Shown here one piece after another: positions 46,592-54,352 of a DNA stretch of 64,000 nucleotides; the stretch's first letter is position 1; each line of letters opens with the position of its first letter. Both the position numbers and the translations under genes were made by a program. The notes beneath the pieces are model-generated. The model saw only the letters and a program-made list of their open reading frames with translations, was not told the DNA's origin and ran no database searches. Where the stretch lies: positions 744,001-808,000 of the forward strand of contig NZ_JACCFO010000001.1 of the NCBI RefSeq assembly GCF_013410565.1, read 5' to 3'. This DNA is from Streptomonospora nanhaiensis (GTDB taxonomy: Bacteria; Actinomycetota; Actinomycetes; Streptosporangiales; Streptosporangiaceae).

Positions 46592-47350
46592 ATGGCAGCA
46601 CACCAGTGGGACGCCCACCTCTACGACACCCGCCACGCCTTCGTCGCCGCCTACGGCTCCGACCTCATCACCGACCTCGCCCCCCGCCCCGGCGAACGCG
46701 TCCTGGACGCCGGATGCGGCACCGGCGACCTCACCGACGCCCTGCGCCGCACCGGGGCCCGCGTCGTCGGCGTCGACGCCAGCCCCCAGATGATCGAACG
46801 CGCCCGCCACCGCTTCCCCGACCTCGACCTGCGCGTCGCCGACCTGCGCCGCCTCGACCTCGACGGCACCGGATTCGACGCCGTCTTCAGCAACGCCACC
46901 CTCCACTGGATCCCCGACGCCCAGGCCGCCGCCACCGCGCTGGCCGCCGCCCTGCGCCCCGGCGGGCGCCTGGCCGCCGAGTTCGGCGGCGCCGGCAACG
47001 TCACCGCCATCGACACCGCCGCCCGCGCCCTGCGCGCCGAGCAGAACCTTCCCGCCGCCGCCCAGCCCTGGTACTTCCCCGACATCGCCGAGTACTCCGC
47101 CGTGCTCGACGCCGCCGGCCTCACCGTCACCGGCGCCTGGCTGTTCGACCGCCCCACCCGCCTGGAGGGCGAGGACGGCCTCACCGCCTGGGTGCGCATG
47201 TTCGCCCCCCACCTCGTCGAAGGCGCCCCCGACCCCGACGCCTTCCTCGCCCACCTCGCCGACCGCCTGCGCCCCCGCCTCCACCACAGCGGCTCCTGGT
47301 GGGCCGACTACCGCCGGCTGCGCGTCTTGGCCGCCAAGCCCGCCCCCTGA
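46592..47350 (+). CDS. Class I SAM-dependent methyltransferase, trans-aconitate methyltransferase-like
   Basis: 252 aa. SAM-binding motif I is VLDAGCGTGDLTDALR near 38-53, the acidic residue ending strand 2 is VVGVDASPQMIERA, and FDAVFSNATLHWIPD near 90-105 is the post-motif characteristic of the Tam/BioC group. The C-terminal region (WVRMFAPHLVEG ... WWADYRRLRVLAAKP) closes the fold. It probably methylates a small carboxylic acid; the exact substrate cannot be told. Likely leaderless. Confidence 0.87.
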   Translation: MAAHQWDAHLYDTRHAFVAAYGSDLITDLAPRPGERVLDAGCGTGDLTDALRRTGARVVGVDASPQMIERARHRFPDLDLRVADLRRLDLDGTGFDAVFSNATLHWIPDAQAAATALAAALRPGGRLAAEFGGAGNVTAIDTAARALRAEQNLPAAAQPWYFPDIAEYSAVLDAAGLTVTGAWLFDRPTRLEGEDGLTAWVRMFAPHLVEGAPDPDAFLAHLADRLRPRLHHSGSWWADYRRLRVLAAKPAP

Positions 47351-47419
47351 CCGCGCACGCCCCCACCCCCACCGCCCCGCACCCCCGCTGATTCCCGCCC
47401 CGCCGGGCCTCAGCGGCTC

Positions 47420-47425
47420 TAAGGT
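47420..47425 (+). promoter_or_regulatory. -10 box of leaderless ureohydrolase gene
   Basis: TAAGGT, 6 bases, then the ATG at 47432. The spacing places the transcription start on the start codon. Confidence 0.55.
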
Positions 47426-47431
47426 GGGTCC

Positions 47432-48265
47432 ATGGTCTGGAAGCGCGACGTCGATCTGGTGGTCCCCCTCTGGCAAGGCGCCGACGACCTCCGCGTCGCC
47501 GCCGGCGCCGCCGAACTCGCCCGCCTGGTCCCCACCAGCACCGCCCGCCTGCACGTCGCCGTCTTCGACGGCCCCCGCCACACCCGCGACGGCGTCCGCA
47601 ACCTCGACGCCGTCGCCGACACCCTCCAGCGCACCCGCGACCGCCTCATCCACCGCGACCCCCACCGCGTCCTCACCCTCGGCGGCGACTGCGCCTGCGA
47701 CATCCCCGCCGTCCAGCACCTCGCCGCCCGCCACCCCGGCCTCACCCTCTACTGGGTCGACGCCCACGCCGACCTCAACACCCCCCGCACCTCCCCCAGC
47801 GGCACCGCCCACGGCATGGGCCTGCGCGCCCTCCTCGGCGAAGGCCACCCCGACATCACCGGCACCCCCGACCGCCCCGCCCTCACCCCCGCCCAGATCG
47901 TCCTCGTGGGCACCCGCGACCTCGACCCGCCCGAACGCGACCACATCAGCGCCCACGGCATCGCCCACGTCACCCCCGCGGAACTCGCCGAGGCTCCCCG
48001 GGCCGTCACCGCCGCCCGCCGCACCGGCTCCCCCGCCTACGTCCACCTCGACCTCGACGTCTGCGACCCCGCCGACCTCCCCGCCGTGGGCGTCCCCGCC
48101 CCCGGCGGCCCCCGCCCCGCCCAGGTCGCCCGCGCCCTGGCCGCCATCACCGCCCACCACGACCTCGTGGGCGTGGCCGTCTGCGAGTACGCCCCCGTCC
48201 TCGAACACGACCAGCGCCACGTCACCGCCCTGCTCGCCGCCCTCGACCTCACCGCCCCCGGCTGA
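47432..48265 (+). CDS. Ureohydrolase (arginase/agmatinase/formimidoylglutamase) family protein with altered metal site
   Basis: 277 aa. The core motifs are VDAHADLNTPRTSPSGTAHGMGL (Asp110, His112, Asp114) and VHLDLDVCDPADLPAVGVPAPGG (Asp207, Asp209), giving most of the binuclear Mn ligands. The first ligand motif, usually GGDH, reads GGDCACD, so Cys87 replaces the His. The family hydrolyses guanidino groups to release urea or formamide. Some actinomycete members share GGDC, so the change may be lineage-specific rather than a loss. Probably leaderless. Substrate unknown. Confidence 0.83.
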   Translation: MVWKRDVDLVVPLWQGADDLRVAAGAAELARLVPTSTARLHVAVFDGPRHTRDGVRNLDAVADTLQRTRDRLIHRDPHRVLTLGGDCACDIPAVQHLAARHPGLTLYWVDAHADLNTPRTSPSGTAHGMGLRALLGEGHPDITGTPDRPALTPAQIVLVGTRDLDPPERDHISAHGIAHVTPAELAEAPRAVTAARRTGSPAYVHLDLDVCDPADLPAVGVPAPGGPRPAQVARALAAITAHHDLVGVAVCEYAPVLEHDQRHVTALLAALDLTAPG

Positions 48266-48289
48266 CCCCGCCCCCGCCCGATCAGCCCC

Positions 48290-48295
48290 TATGCT
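48290..48295 (+). promoter_or_regulatory. -10 box of leaderless zinc-finger gene
   Basis: TATGCT, 6 bases, then the ATG at 48302. GGGG just before the ATG is too close to act as a ribosome site. Confidence 0.5.
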
Positions 48296-48301
48296 GCGGG
48301 G

Positions 48302-48505
48302 ATGGACCTGATGATCGTGTGCCAAGCCTGCCAGGGCAGCGGACTGCGGGTCACCGTCGTCGGCTACGGCGGCAGCGACCTCACCGGCGAGATGGTCGTC
48401 CCCCGCCGCTGCCGCGAGTGCGACGGCTCGGGCCGGGTGCGCACCAGCGGCTGGACCAGCCGCCCCGACCCCGCCGACGACCCGCCCCGGCCCGACCCCG
48501 ACTAG
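48302..48505 (+). CDS. Small DnaJ-type zinc-finger protein
   Basis: 67 aa. Two CxxCxGxG knuckles, CQACQGSG (Cys7, Cys10) and CRECDGSG (Cys37, Cys40), are spaced to form one zinc site like half of the DnaJ cysteine-rich domain. The tail is Asp/Pro-rich and disordered. There is no J domain. It may act as a small zinc-dependent chaperone helper or RNA-binding protein. The pairing with the leaderless promoter and codon use supports a real gene. It ends 7 bases from the convergent acyltransferase. Confidence 0.72.
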   Translation: MDLMIVCQACQGSGLRVTVVGYGGSDLTGEMVVPRRCRECDGSGRVRTSGWTSRPDPADDPPRPDPD

Positions 48506-48511
48506 CCCGGC

Positions 48512-49531
48512 CTACCCCAGCCGCAGCCAGCCCGTACGCACCCGCCAGTGCCGGCCCGACCGCAGATGCGCCACCACCGCCCGCTCCAGCCGCGTGCGCT
48601 GCGGCACGGCGTCCACCTCCACCCCGGGCCGCCAGAACACGAACCGGAACACGTCGGAGTCCCCCACCACCTCCCGGTCCTCCTCCACCAGCGTGAACCG
48701 CCGCTGGAAGGCCACGATGTTGGACGACTCCGGCAGGTACTCGGCCAACTGCGGGTCCAGCAGCCACGACGAGCACGTCGCCAGCGGGTAGTCCACCCCG
48801 AACCGCTCCGCGAAGAACCCCCGCGCCCGCCCCAGCGACTCCCCCACCCGCCCCGGGTCCAGCGGCCCCTGCACCGGGATGTGCAGCCGCAGCACCGGCG
48901 CGCCCCACGCCCACTCCGGCCCCCGCTCCGCCGCCTCCTCACGCGGGTACCAGGCCACCGGCCCCTCCGCGCCCGCCCGGTTCGGCTCGTACTGCAACCG
49001 CCCCAGCTCATAGAGCCCCCCGCGGAAGTGCAGCGCCATCCACGTGCTCGTCTCCAGCCCCAGCAGCCCGTACATCGTCCGCGTCTGGGCCACGTGCCGC
49101 CCGGTGTCGGCCAGCGTCGCCGCCGACACCTCCTCCTCCACCCCGTGAGCGGCGTGGTGGGCCCGCAGCAGCGGCACCGCCGCCGCCAGCGCCACCAGGA
49201 CCGTGCACCGCACCCGCACGTCGCCGGCCCCCACCAGCACCGGCCAGTCGCGCCACTCCCGCCCCCCGCGCGCCAGGTCGTCGGCCAGCCGCGCGTACAT
49301 CCGCTCCACCACCCACAGCAGCTCCACCGGCCACCCGGCGTCAGGCCACACCGCCACCAGTTCGTCGGCGTCACGCGGCGCCAGCCCCAGCGGCGCCACC
49401 GCCTCGCGCGCCCGCTCCGGCGGCGCCAGCGGCACCCCGCCATCGGGCAGCGGCAGGTCCGCAGCCTCCTCCAGCCACACCCGCACCGCCTCGTCCAGCC
49501 CGAACCGTCGTGTCACCGCAGCAGCGTCCAT
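48512..49531 (-). CDS. Acyltransferase-domain protein (DUF5596 / GNAT_C type)
   Basis: 339 aa. The N-terminal half is helical (LAPPERAREAVAPLGL ... VELLWVVERMYARL). The C-terminal half (about 180-335) has the family core TSTWMALHFRGGLYELGRLQYEPNRAG, LRLHIPVQGPLDPGRVGESLGRARGFF, CSSWLLDPQLAEYLPESSNIVAFQRRF. This arrangement is annotated as an acyltransferase with a GNAT fold in many actinomycetes, but no substrate is known. The ATG at 49531 is the sensible start. It is divergent from the AMP-forming acyl ligase, with 159 bases between, suggesting shared regulation and perhaps a shared acyl-CoA. Confidence 0.78.
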   Translation of the reverse strand: MDAAAVTRRFGLDEAVRVWLEEAADLPLPDGGVPLAPPERAREAVAPLGLAPRDADELVAVWPDAGWPVELLWVVERMYARLADDLARGGREWRDWPVLVGAGDVRVRCTVLVALAAAVPLLRAHHAAHGVEEEVSAATLADTGRHVAQTRTMYGLLGLETSTWMALHFRGGLYELGRLQYEPNRAGAEGPVAWYPREEAAERGPEWAWGAPVLRLHIPVQGPLDPGRVGESLGRARGFFAERFGVDYPLATCSSWLLDPQLAEYLPESSNIVAFQRRFTLVEEDREVVGDSDVFRFVFWRPGVEVDAVPQRTRLERAVVAHLRSGRHWRVRTGWLRLG

Positions 49532-49690
49532 GCCCCCATACTGGCGAGCCCGGTTCCGCGCCGCCACACCGCTCCCCCGCTCCCTGAGACCTGCGTCGCG
49601 CGCGCGAGAGGCGACCATCACACACAGGGACATACTCTGGTACGAGAACGCACCAACCCGCCCAACCACCGGACAAGGGGACCACCAGCG

Positions 49691-51319
49691 ATGCCCGACC
49701 CCGCGCAGCACGTCCGCGACTGGCTGGCCGCCTACGACAGCCCCACCGCCGCCGTCGCCCACCTGCTGTGCGAGCGCCACCCCCGCGACCGCGTCGCCCT
49801 CACCGAGATCGGCCCCGACCTCGACTCCCGCGACCTCACCTACGGCGAACTCGCCGACCGCTCCGCCGCGCTCGCCGCCGGCATGGCCGCCGCCGGGATC
49901 GGCCGCGGCGACCACGTGGCCACCCTGCTGGGCAAGGGCACCGATCTCGCCGTCACCGCCCTGGCCGTCTGGCGCCTGGGCGCCGTGCACGTCCCCCTCC
50001 TGACCGCGTTCGCCCCCACCGCCATCGCCCACCGGCTCGCCCGGCCCGCCGTCAAGCTCGTGGTCTGCGACGACGACCAGCGCGCCAAGCTCGCCCCCGG
50101 CCCCGGCATGCCCGCCGACCCCCACCGGCTCATCGCCACCACCGGCCGCACCGCCCGCGAGGGCGACCACACCCTGGACTCCCTCGCCGCCCTGGGCGCC
50201 GGCGCCCCGCCCCCGCCCCCCGCCGCCGTCGGCGGCGCGGCCCCGTTCCTGCTCCTGCACACCTCCGGCGCCGCCGGCCCCGCCAAGGCCATCCCCGTGC
50301 CCGTGCGCGCCCTGGCCGCCTTCCACGCCTACCACCACTACGGCCTGGACGTCGACGCCGACGACGTCTACTGGAACACCGCCGACCCCAGCGGCACCTA
50401 CGGCCTCTACCACGGCCTCATCTCACCGCTGCTGGCCGGGCACCGCACCCTGCACCTGCGCGCCGGCTTCGACCCCGAACTCACCCTCGACGTCCTGGCC
50501 ACCTACGAGGTCACCAACCTCGCCGCCTCCCCCACCGTCTACCGGTCGCTGCGCGCCACCCTGAAGACCATGCCGCCCGAGATCGCCGTGCGGCACCTGT
50601 CCAGCGCCGGCGAACCCCTCAGCGCCGACGTCGTCGACTGGGCCGCCGACGCCTTCGGGGTCGCCGTACGCGACCACTACGGCCAGACCGAGCTGGGCAT
50701 GTGCGTGGGCCACCCCAACCACCCCGACCTCTCCGCCGAGCCGCGCCCCGACTCCCTGGGGATCGCGCTGCCCGGCTGGGCGGTGACCGTGCTGGAGCCC
50801 GTCGCCGACGAGGAGGCGCCCCCCGGCGCCTTCGGCCGCATCGCCGTCGACACCAAGGCCAGCCCGCTCATGTGGTTCACCGGCTACGCCGACGCCCCCA
50901 CCGCCACCGCCGCGCGGTTCACCCCCGACGGCCGCTGGTACCTCACCGGCGACACCGGCACCCGCGACCGCGAGGAGCGGCTGTACTTCGCCTCCCGCGA
51001 CGACGACGCCATCCTCACCTCGGGCTACCGCATCGGGCCCTTCGACGTGGAGTCGGCGCTGCTGGAGCACCCGGCGGTGGCCGAGGCCGCGGTCTACGGG
51101 GTGCCCGACGACCTCCACGGGCAGCTGGTGGCCGCCACCGTGGTGCTGCGCGACGGCGTCCAGGGCGACGACCGGCTGGCCGAGGAGCTGCGCGAGACCG
51201 TGCGCACCCGGTTCGCCGCGCACGCCTACCCGCGCCGGATCACCTTCGCCGACCAGCTGCCGCGCAGCCCCTCGGGCAAGATCCGCCGCGCCCGGCTGGC
51301 TCCGCCGCCGCGCGGCTGA
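49691..51319 (+). CDS. AMP-forming acyl-CoA synthetase (medium-chain/acetyl-CoA synthetase-like)
   Basis: 542 aa ANL-superfamily ligase. The phosphate-binding loop LLHTSGAAGPAKAIP is a variant of TSGTTGxPK that keeps the Lys. It also has DHYGQTELG near 335, WYLTGDTGTRD, YFASRDDDAILTSGYRIGPFDVESAL, and the C-terminal catalytic Lys in LPRSPSGKIRRARL. It activates a carboxylic acid through acyl-AMP, most likely to acyl-CoA; an acyl-ACP or amide product cannot be excluded. The GHGxx-type pocket is of the acetate/medium-chain kind (WNTADPSGTYGLYHGLISPLLAG). Confidence 0.86.
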   Translation: MPDPAQHVRDWLAAYDSPTAAVAHLLCERHPRDRVALTEIGPDLDSRDLTYGELADRSAALAAGMAAAGIGRGDHVATLLGKGTDLAVTALAVWRLGAVHVPLLTAFAPTAIAHRLARPAVKLVVCDDDQRAKLAPGPGMPADPHRLIATTGRTAREGDHTLDSLAALGAGAPPPPPAAVGGAAPFLLLHTSGAAGPAKAIPVPVRALAAFHAYHHYGLDVDADDVYWNTADPSGTYGLYHGLISPLLAGHRTLHLRAGFDPELTLDVLATYEVTNLAASPTVYRSLRATLKTMPPEIAVRHLSSAGEPLSADVVDWAADAFGVAVRDHYGQTELGMCVGHPNHPDLSAEPRPDSLGIALPGWAVTVLEPVADEEAPPGAFGRIAVDTKASPLMWFTGYADAPTATAARFTPDGRWYLTGDTGTRDREERLYFASRDDDAILTSGYRIGPFDVESALLEHPAVAEAAVYGVPDDLHGQLVAATVVLRDGVQGDDRLAEELRETVRTRFAAHAYPRRITFADQLPRSPSGKIRRARLAPPPRG

Positions 51320-51348
51320 TCCGCCCGCCGCCCGCGCCGCGCCCGCGG

Positions 51349-51654
51349 TCAGGGCCGGGGCAGCGCCTCGGCCGCCAGCGCGTCGATCCGCGCGGCCAGG
51401 TCCAGGTCGGCCTGGGTGATCCCGCCGGCGGCGTGGGTGGTCTGGTGGAACGTGATCGTGGTGTAGCGGATGTCGATGTCGGGGTGGTGGTCGACCTCCT
51501 CGGCGACGTGGGCGACGGCGGTGACCAGATGGATCCCGCTGATGAAGTCGGGCATCTCCACGCTGCGCCGGATCGCCCCGGCCTTGCGGTCCCACTCCCA
51601 GCCCTCCAGCCCCGCCAGGCCCTCGGTGATCCGCTCCTCGCTCAACAGCCCCAT
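51349..51654 (-). CDS. 4a-hydroxytetrahydrobiopterin dehydratase (pterin carbinolamine dehydratase)
   Basis: 101 aa, the normal PCD length. The active-site set is VAEEVDHHPDIDIRY (His56, His57) with TTHAAGGITQADLDLAARID (His74). It dehydrates pterin-4a-carbinolamine after aromatic amino acid hydroxylation. No phenylalanine hydroxylase is in the window; in bacteria without one, the protein may support molybdopterin or folate metabolism. AAGGAGG precedes the ATG at ideal spacing. Confidence 0.93.
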   Translation of the reverse strand: MGLLSEERITEGLAGLEGWEWDRKAGAIRRSVEMPDFISGIHLVTAVAHVAEEVDHHPDIDIRYTTITFHQTTHAAGGITQADLDLAARIDALAAEALPRP

Positions 51655-52310
51655 GGCCGGGCCTCCTTTTTCCGCCTTCTTCCGGAGTGCGTCGCCTGTG
51701 TTCTCCCGCGTTGGGCGTCCTACCGCGCCGCCGGGCGTGTCAACCGTGTCGAGGAGTGGCGGTGGGCGGGCGACTGTTCGGGGGAGTGCTGGACTACATC
51801 GAAACGACCGCCTTTACATCGTAGATTCGCATAGGGCTGCGCGGCGGCCGGCACGACACATGAGAGCGCAAGAGAACTCCCGGCCCCGACCACCGCCCCC
51901 GACGACCGAGGACTGGACACCCGACGGGAGCACCGAGGGGGAAGCCGGAGCCGGGCCGGGCCCCATGGCGTCCCCGCCCGCCTCTCCCCCACACCCGCCC
52001 GAGAGCACGCCCCGGGCCCGGGCACCGGGGCTCGCCCCCGCGCCGGAACCGGAGCCCGCACGGAACCCTCCCCTCGGCGAGACCGCCGCCTCCCAACCCG
52101 AGAACCGATGTCCGCCCCGCCGAACCCCCGCGCGCTCGTTGCTCCGACACCGCGCCGCCTCCGCACTAACCGCACGACAACAGCGCCGCCCAACCCCCAC
52201 CCGCCGTCACAGCCCCGACGCAAGCCCCGCCACCCACCACGGGACCCGACAGCCGCGGCGCCCAGGCCGCAACTTCGCCGAACCGCGTCCGACCAGCGCC
52301 TACCCGTCCC
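51655..52310. other. Gap between PCD and kinase-like genes
   Basis: Frames are open for a long way on the plus strand but encode Pro/Arg/Ala low-complexity sequence that runs on antisense to the next gene; no gene is called. A direct repeat (51795-51821) lies about 140 bases upstream of the PCD gene. Confidence 0.6.
51795..51821 (-). promoter_or_regulatory. Direct repeat TACATCG, two helical turns apart
   Basis: TACATCG at 51795-51801 and 51815-51821, 20 bases start to start, in a locally AT-richer stretch upstream of the PCD gene. The spacing is that of a tandem regulator site. No regulator is assigned. Confidence 0.3.
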
Positions 52311-53105
52311 CTACGCCTGGTCGCCGGGGTCCAGCGTGGGCCCGCCCTGCGGGTAGTCGTCCTCGTCCAACTCCACCGAGGGCACGTCGCCGCTGGGCGA
52401 CACCGACGGGGTGCCCGCCGAGGGCGTGGGCCGGGGCTGGTTCCCGTCCTCGTCGGGGGTGGTCCCCTCGCCCGTGGGCGAGGGCGCCTCGGTGGGCGGC
52501 TGGGAGCCCGGGGTGTAGGAGGGCGGCGGGGGCGGGGTCTGACCGGCCCGGGGCGCAACGGTCTGCAGGAGCAGGAACAGCACCACCATCAGCACGCCGA
52601 ACAGCAGCAGCACCAGCAGCAGCGCCGCCACCACCGTCCAGTTGGGGTGCGCCGCCGCGGCCTCGCCCTGCGGCCCGCGCCGCAGTCCCACGGCCCGCGA
52701 CCACACCGACGACGCCGGCCGGCCGGCGCGCCCGGCCCAGTAGGGCGCGTAGGACGGCGCCGCGCCGGCGGCGCCGAAGTCCGCCCCGGCCATGCCCACC
52801 GGCGCCAAGAACGCCTCGGCGCTGCCCTGCCCCTCGCGCACCGCCACCCACACCGCCGCCGAACCCGACAGGTTGGAGCCGGCCACCCGCGGGGCGCCGG
52901 ACACGCCCGCGCCCTTGCGCACCGCCGCGCGGAAGCGGTCGCGCGCCGCCGGGTCGGCCGCCGCGCCCGCGCTGAGCATGGCCACGGTCACCGCGCGCCC
53001 GCGCGCGTCGCGCCCGCGGTACACCACGCCCTCGGCACGGGAGCCGATCCGCTCGCTCAGCCGGAAGGGCCCGAGCTGGCGCGGATCGTCCTCTGCCAGC
53101 GGCAC
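52311..53105 (-). CDS. Kinase N-lobe fragment with single membrane helix and Pro-rich C-terminus (pseudokinase-like)
   Basis: 264 aa. Residues about 8-70 match the first strands of a Ser/Thr kinase N-lobe: RQLGPFRLSERIGSRAEGVVYRGRDARGRAVTVAML. However, the Gly-rich loop is broken, the usual VAIK Lys is replaced (VTVAML), and there is no HRD, DFG or any C-lobe. A hydrophobic segment (about 156-181) is one membrane helix; the remaining 80 residues are Pro/Thr/Ser-rich and probably outside the cell. The GTG at 53105 follows GAGGA. It is divergent from moxR-DUF58-VWA, with 158 bases between. It is not a catalytic kinase; a sensor or scaffold role is inferred. Confidence 0.75.
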   Translation of the reverse strand: MPLAEDDPRQLGPFRLSERIGSRAEGVVYRGRDARGRAVTVAMLSAGAAADPAARDRFRAAVRKGAGVSGAPRVAGSNLSGSAAVWVAVREGQGSAEAFLAPVGMAGADFGAAGAAPSYAPYWAGRAGRPASSVWSRAVGLRRGPQGEAAAAHPNWTVVAALLLVLLLFGVLMVVLFLLLQTVAPRAGQTPPPPPSYTPGSQPPTEAPSPTGEGTTPDEDGNQPRPTPSAGTPSVSPSGDVPSVELDEDDYPQGGPTLDPGDQA

Positions 53106-53182
53106 GGCGGTGTCCTCCTCGCGCTTGTCGCAACATCCACACCAATGCCCCGGCACGACCGGTTCCTCACGGCGCGAACGGG

Positions 53183-53188
53183 TAGCAT
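53183..53188 (+). promoter_or_regulatory. -10 box of the moxR operon
   Basis: TAGCAT, giving a transcription start near 53195 and a leader of about 69 bases to the moxR ATG. A GTG at 53198 is also in frame, but the ribosome site lies before 53264. Confidence 0.35.
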
Positions 53189-53263
53189 CGCCGGTGCGTG
53201 ACCATCAACGTACCCGGCGGCGGAGCCCAGGCGTGTCCCGCCGCCCGCGGAAAGGCGGGAGAC

Positions 53264-54343
53264 ATGCCGGACACCGATGCCGCTGCCGGGCACGAGGACG
53301 GCGCCGAGCCGCGCCGGCGCGGGGCGGCGGAGTCCACCGGCGAGCCCACCCGGCTGCTGCGCGCCGCCCTGCAGGAGGTCTCCACCGTCATCGTCGGCCA
53401 GGACCAGATGGTCGAGCGCACCATGGTCGCGCTCATCGCCCGCGGCCACTGCCTGCTCGAAGGCGTCCCCGGCATCGCCAAGACCCTGGCGGTGTCCACC
53501 CTGGCCAAGGTCACCGGCGGCTCGTTCTCCCGCGTGCAGTTCACCCCCGACCTCGTGCCCTCCGACATCGTGGGCACCCGCATCTACCGCTCCTCCGCCG
53601 AGCGCTTCGACGTCGAACTCGGCCCCGTCTTCGCCAACTTCGTGCTGGCCGACGAGATCAACCGCGCCCCGGCCAAGGTGCAGTCGGCGCTGCTGGAGGT
53701 CATGGCCGAGAAGCAGGTCTCCCTGGGCGGCACCACCTACCCGCTGCCCGACCCCTTCGTCGTCATCGCCACCCAGAACCCCGTGGAGTCCGAGGGCGTC
53801 TACCCCCTGCCCGAGGCCCAGCGCGACCGCTTCCTGATGAAGGTCGTGGTGTCCCACCCGCGCGCGCACGAGGAGATGGAGATCCTGCGCCGCATGAGCA
53901 CCAGCCCGCCCGAGCCGCACCAGGTCCTCGACCCGGTCACCCTGCTGGAGCTGCAGCGCGACGCCGAGCAGGTGCACGTCCACCAGCTCATCGCCGACTA
54001 CGTCGTGCGCCTGGTCATGGCCACCCGCGAACCCGAGAACTACGGCGTGCCCGAACTCCGCCGCGTCCTGGAGGTCGGCGCCAGCCCGCGCGCCACCCTG
54101 GGCCTGGTGGCGGCCGCCCGGGCGCTGGCCCTGATCCGGGGCCGCGACTACGTCCTTCCCGAGGACGTCCGCGTGCTGGCCCGCGACATCATGGCCCACC
54201 GCCTGGTGCTCACCTTCGACGCCCTGGCCGACGGCGTCACCACCACCCAGATCGTCGACCGGGTGCTGGCCACCGTGCCGCCGCCCCGCGTCATCTGGGA
54301 CGACCCGCCGGGCGGCGACCCCGCCGCCATGGCCGCGCGGTAG
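53264..54343 (+). CDS. moxR: MoxR-family AAA+ ATPase
   Basis: 359 aa. Walker A is GVPGIAKT (68-75), Walker B is FVLADEINRAP (Asp130, Glu131), and sensor 1 is VIATQNPVESEGVYPLPEAQRDRFLMK. MoxR ATPases act as chaperones that activate or insert cofactors into partner proteins together with VWA proteins. The ATG at 53264 is supported by GGGAG at -8. The first gene of a three-gene operon (DUF58 follows in 9 bases, VWA about 100 bases later). Confidence 0.9.
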   Translation: MPDTDAAAGHEDGAEPRRRGAAESTGEPTRLLRAALQEVSTVIVGQDQMVERTMVALIARGHCLLEGVPGIAKTLAVSTLAKVTGGSFSRVQFTPDLVPSDIVGTRIYRSSAERFDVELGPVFANFVLADEINRAPAKVQSALLEVMAEKQVSLGGTTYPLPDPFVVIATQNPVESEGVYPLPEAQRDRFLMKVVVSHPRAHEEMEILRRMSTSPPEPHQVLDPVTLLELQRDAEQVHVHQLIADYVVRLVMATREPENYGVPELRRVLEVGASPRATLGLVAAARALALIRGRDYVLPEDVRVLARDIMAHRLVLTFDALADGVTTTQIVDRVLATVPPPRVIWDDPPGGDPAAMAAR

Positions 54344-54352
54344 GCGCCCGCC

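Noticed and set aside
51470-52975. 500-codon plus-strand frame after the acyl ligase gene
   Set aside because: Pro/Arg low-complexity sequence that continues antisense to the kinase-like gene and overlaps the PCD gene.
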